DNA of 20,493 nucleotides from Monoraphidium neglectum (taxonomy: Eukaryota > Chlorophyta > Chlorophyceae > Sphaeropleales > Selenastraceae). How positions within the stretch are numbered: position 1 is the stretch's first letter; the number at the start of each line of letters is the position of its first letter. Of this stretch, positions 18,301 through 20,493 are shown piece by piece. The translations under genes were made by a program, and so were the position numbers. Below the pieces are notes generated by a model. That model made no database searches. It saw only the letters and a list, made by a program, of their open reading frames with translations, and was not told the origin of the DNA. Where the stretch lies: contig NW_014013265.1 of NCBI RefSeq assembly GCF_000611645.1, positions 9,084 through 29,576 of the forward strand, in the 5' to 3' direction.

Positions 18301-20376
18301 TCGCGGCGTGGCGGCCGCTGCTGGAAGGCGAGGGGGCGCGGCACGCGGTGCTGGGCGGCGAGCTGGGGGGCGGCGGCGGCGGCGGCGACGATCCCTATGC
18401 GGCTGTGGTGGAGGAGTTGGTGCTGCCGCCTGTCAGGTGGGGCGCGTGCTGCTGCGCTGGGATTGTTCGGAGGCCCATCGGCCTGGGCGTGGGGTTTGTA
18501 TTTTGGACGCGGGGGGTGTAGTTGTGGGGCATCGGGGCATGACCATGGCTGCTCCAGTGCCATGCTGGGGGGGAGTAAGGAATGCAGTGCCATCGCCCAG
18601 GGCGGGGCTACACGCTTGCTCGACTGCGCTGCAATATGGCACTGCGTGTACGATGGCCGCGGCTCTCCAGTGCCGGGCTGTCGAAGGGTATGTGCCAGAT
18701 CACATCATGGGGCCGATCTTAACGGCTGCGGCGGACGTACCCGGCTGGCATCGATCCTTCGCCGCCGGGTGCCTGGATGAAAGCTGCGGCAACCTGTTGG
18801 CCCCACATAAAGATGCCCTGCTTCCATCACTGCTCTAGCTCTCGTGTCCGCCGACCCCATCACCCGCCTACCAACAGCTTAGAGGCTCTGCTGGATCAAT
18901 GAAAGATGTTGATTCAAAGCATGGACCTGGCAACTGGATTGCACCCCTCCGAATGCGCCCAACAGCTTATCTGTTGACCAAGCACTCCCACACTCGTTGA
19001 CTTCACAAACGAGCCCCCTACCACCCACCAACAACGTCAACCAACCTGCAAGCCTTACTCATCCTCTCAACGGCCGACCGCCTCCACTTCACCCGACCGC
19101 GCAATGCCCCAGGTCGGCCCTGACGGCGTGGGACCCCCGAGACCCTGAGCCGGTGCTGGCCTGGCTGGACGCGTGGGAGGGCCTGCTGACGCCCGCAGCG
19201 CTGGGCCACGTGCTGCTGGGGCTGGTGCTGCCGCGCATCTCTGCGGCGGTGGAGCGCTGGGACCCGCGGCAGGTGGGGGGCACCCTGAATTCAGGGGCGC
19301 TGCGGCCGCCGTCTCCAACTCCACAGGCGGGGTGAACCAGCTATTGCGGCTTTTAAAACAGCTCCGTCGTGCATGCTGACCGCGTGCTTCGACTTGACGC
19401 TGGGGCCCGACACACTTTCTTGCCACCCCCTCAACATCACCACGTGCTATCACCCCCTCCCCCCCATGCACACACACGCACCCTCACTACGCCATATGCC
19501 CCCAACAACGCCAACCGCCCCCCCCCCCAGGAGACGATCCCCATCCACGCGTGGCTGCACCCCTGGCTGCCCCACCTCGGCCCCCAGCTCGAGGCGCTCT
19601 ACCCCACCATCCGCCACCGCCTCGCGTCAGCCCTCACGCAGTGGCACCCCGGCGACGACAGCGCGCGCGTGCTGCTGGCGCCGTGGCGCCGCGTGTTCGA
19701 GGCGGCGGACTGGGACGGGCTGCTGGCGCGCAGCATCGCGCCAAAGCTGGCGCTCGCGCTGCAGGTGGGGCGCGGTGTGGTTGGGCGTGGTTGCTGCTTG
19801 GCAGCTTCGCCGCCGCGAGGCTGTTGTGGTTGTGCTCGCCTGCAACTTACTGCTGGATATTGCTCTTCACGCTGCAGTACTGCGCTTCCTTCACACAGCG
19901 TTGGGTCGCACCCGAACCGCTTGGGAGGGGCACACCATGAAGCGCACACCGAGGGCTGTGCTTGCCCCAGCCGACAGTAGGCCTCGCACATGACGTCACA
20001 AGCCCGTATCCCCCCCCCAAAAAATAAATTCCAGGAGCTGGTGATCAACCCGGCCCAGCAGGACCTGGACCCATTCAACTGGGTGAGCCGCGGTGGCAGC
20101 AGCCGGTGCTGGTCGTGGGGCGTGGTGGCTGGGTGTTGTAGGGAGGCGTGAGGACAGCGGACCTGTCCCTGTTGTTTTCAAAGCTGAAACGTCCCGTGGC
20201 AGCGAGTGAGAGCCCCATATCAAATTCGTACATGTTGTGTTCCCTATCCCCGCCCTGTGTCGCGCACCCATCATCTGCTCTCACCCTGCGCTCCCCATCC
20301 CCTCCGACCCCAACCCCAGGTCATCGCGTGGGATGGCCTGCTGGCTGGGCACCAGCTGGCAGCGCTCCTGGAGCAG
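15342..20376 (+). CDS. TFIP11: TFIP11/NTR1-type G-patch spliceosome protein (3' end beyond window)
   Basis: TFIP11 (yeast Ntr1/Spp382, plant NTR1/STIPL1) activates the DEAH helicase Prp43/DHX15 to dismantle the post-splicing lariat spliceosome in the nucleus. Exons: 15342-15458, 15712-16280, 16521-16932, 17197-17404, 17638-17699, 17913-18436, 19113-19272, 19531-19764, 20035-20082, 20320-20376. That is 797 residues in perfect phase, and the C-terminus (perhaps 100 residues or less, judging from human TFIP11 at 837) lies outside. Order: TIP N-terminal domain ([27 protein letters not shown]), a Gly-rich GLGF tract, G-patch at about 281-325 ([20 protein letters not shown]), [27 protein letters not shown], a charged coiled coil (about 457-510), then the GCF-C domain ([54 protein letters not shown]). 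ATG 15342 heads the conserved N-terminus. Exon 2 uses an AAG acceptor. Confidence 0.93.
16030..16200 (+). repeat. Gly-rich GLGF repeat tract in TFIP11
   Basis: GGC-rich sequence encodes four copies of GGLGF separated by 4-14 residues of Gly/Ser/Ala, then GGLGSSG. It lies between the TIP N-terminal domain and an acidic DEEEEEE run, upstream of the G-patch. It is likely disordered. Confidence 0.7.
18437..19112 (+). other. Long intron 6 of the TFIP11 gene
   Basis: At 676 bases this is the longest intron in the window. The flanking exons are contiguous in the protein family (VLPPVR / SALTAWDPR) with matching phase 2, so no exon is expected inside. I see no RNA gene or transposon in it; its 3' part is C-rich. 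Confidence 0.65.
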
Positions 20377-20493
20377 GTAGGGAGAAACCGCGCACCCGCA
20401 CCTCAAGCGCGCTCGTCGCCCGCACGTCTCCCGGCCGCCCCGTCCCCCCCCCTCCCCCGCGCATGTTTCCTTCGCACCCCTTCCGCACCGCCC

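Noticed and set aside
1..20493. A novel defence system, phage or mobile element
   Set aside because: All well-supported genes are intron-bearing or typical eukaryotic families; no transposase, integrase, reverse transcriptase or terminal repeats were seen.

Overview
This is nuclear DNA from a eukaryote, most likely a green alga (Chlorophyta). The evidence is GC-rich coding sequence, many short GT-AG introns with strong GTGAGT/GTGGGT-type donors, protein families shared with plants, low-complexity Gly/Ala/Ser/Gln runs, and the chlorophyte polyadenylation signal TGTAA downstream of several stop codons. I see no operons, phage, CRISPR arrays, transposons or RNA genes. Genes were rebuilt by joining exons through reading phase and family homology recalled from memory; no search was run.

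Layout, left to right: (1) 3-509 (+), an open Gln-rich frame that may be the 3' end of a gene entering from the left. (2) 908-3990 (-), an unrecognised protein with an N-terminal coiled coil and a long disordered C-terminus. (3) 4239-8119 (+), a ten-exon HSPA12-type Hsp70-like ATPase carrying one apparent single-base frame break. (4) 8967-11774 (-), an eight-exon choline-monooxygenase-like Rieske oxygenase. (5) 12124 (or 12049)-13365 (+), an intronless dual-specificity phosphatase with a long C-terminal extension. (6) 13741-14791 (-), a four-exon LTO1 homologue with a complete deca-GX3 motif and a C-terminal LSF tripeptide. (7) 15342 to the window end (+), a TFIP11/NTR1-type G-patch spliceosome-disassembly protein, cut off by the edge.

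The genes alternate strictly in strand. They form three head-to-head pairs (2/3, 4/5, 6/7) with start codons separated by about 250, 275-350 and 550 bases, and tail-to-tail junctions between the pairs. Shared promoter regions are therefore likely. The gene functions are mostly unrelated housekeeping or stress roles (chaperone ATPase, osmolyte synthesis, signalling phosphatase, Fe-S protein maturation, splicing). I did not find a novel multi-gene system. The most useful observations are the frame break in the Hsp70-like gene, the LTO1 motif and tail, the twin 84-base coiled-coil exons, and insertions in the oxygenase and phosphatase.
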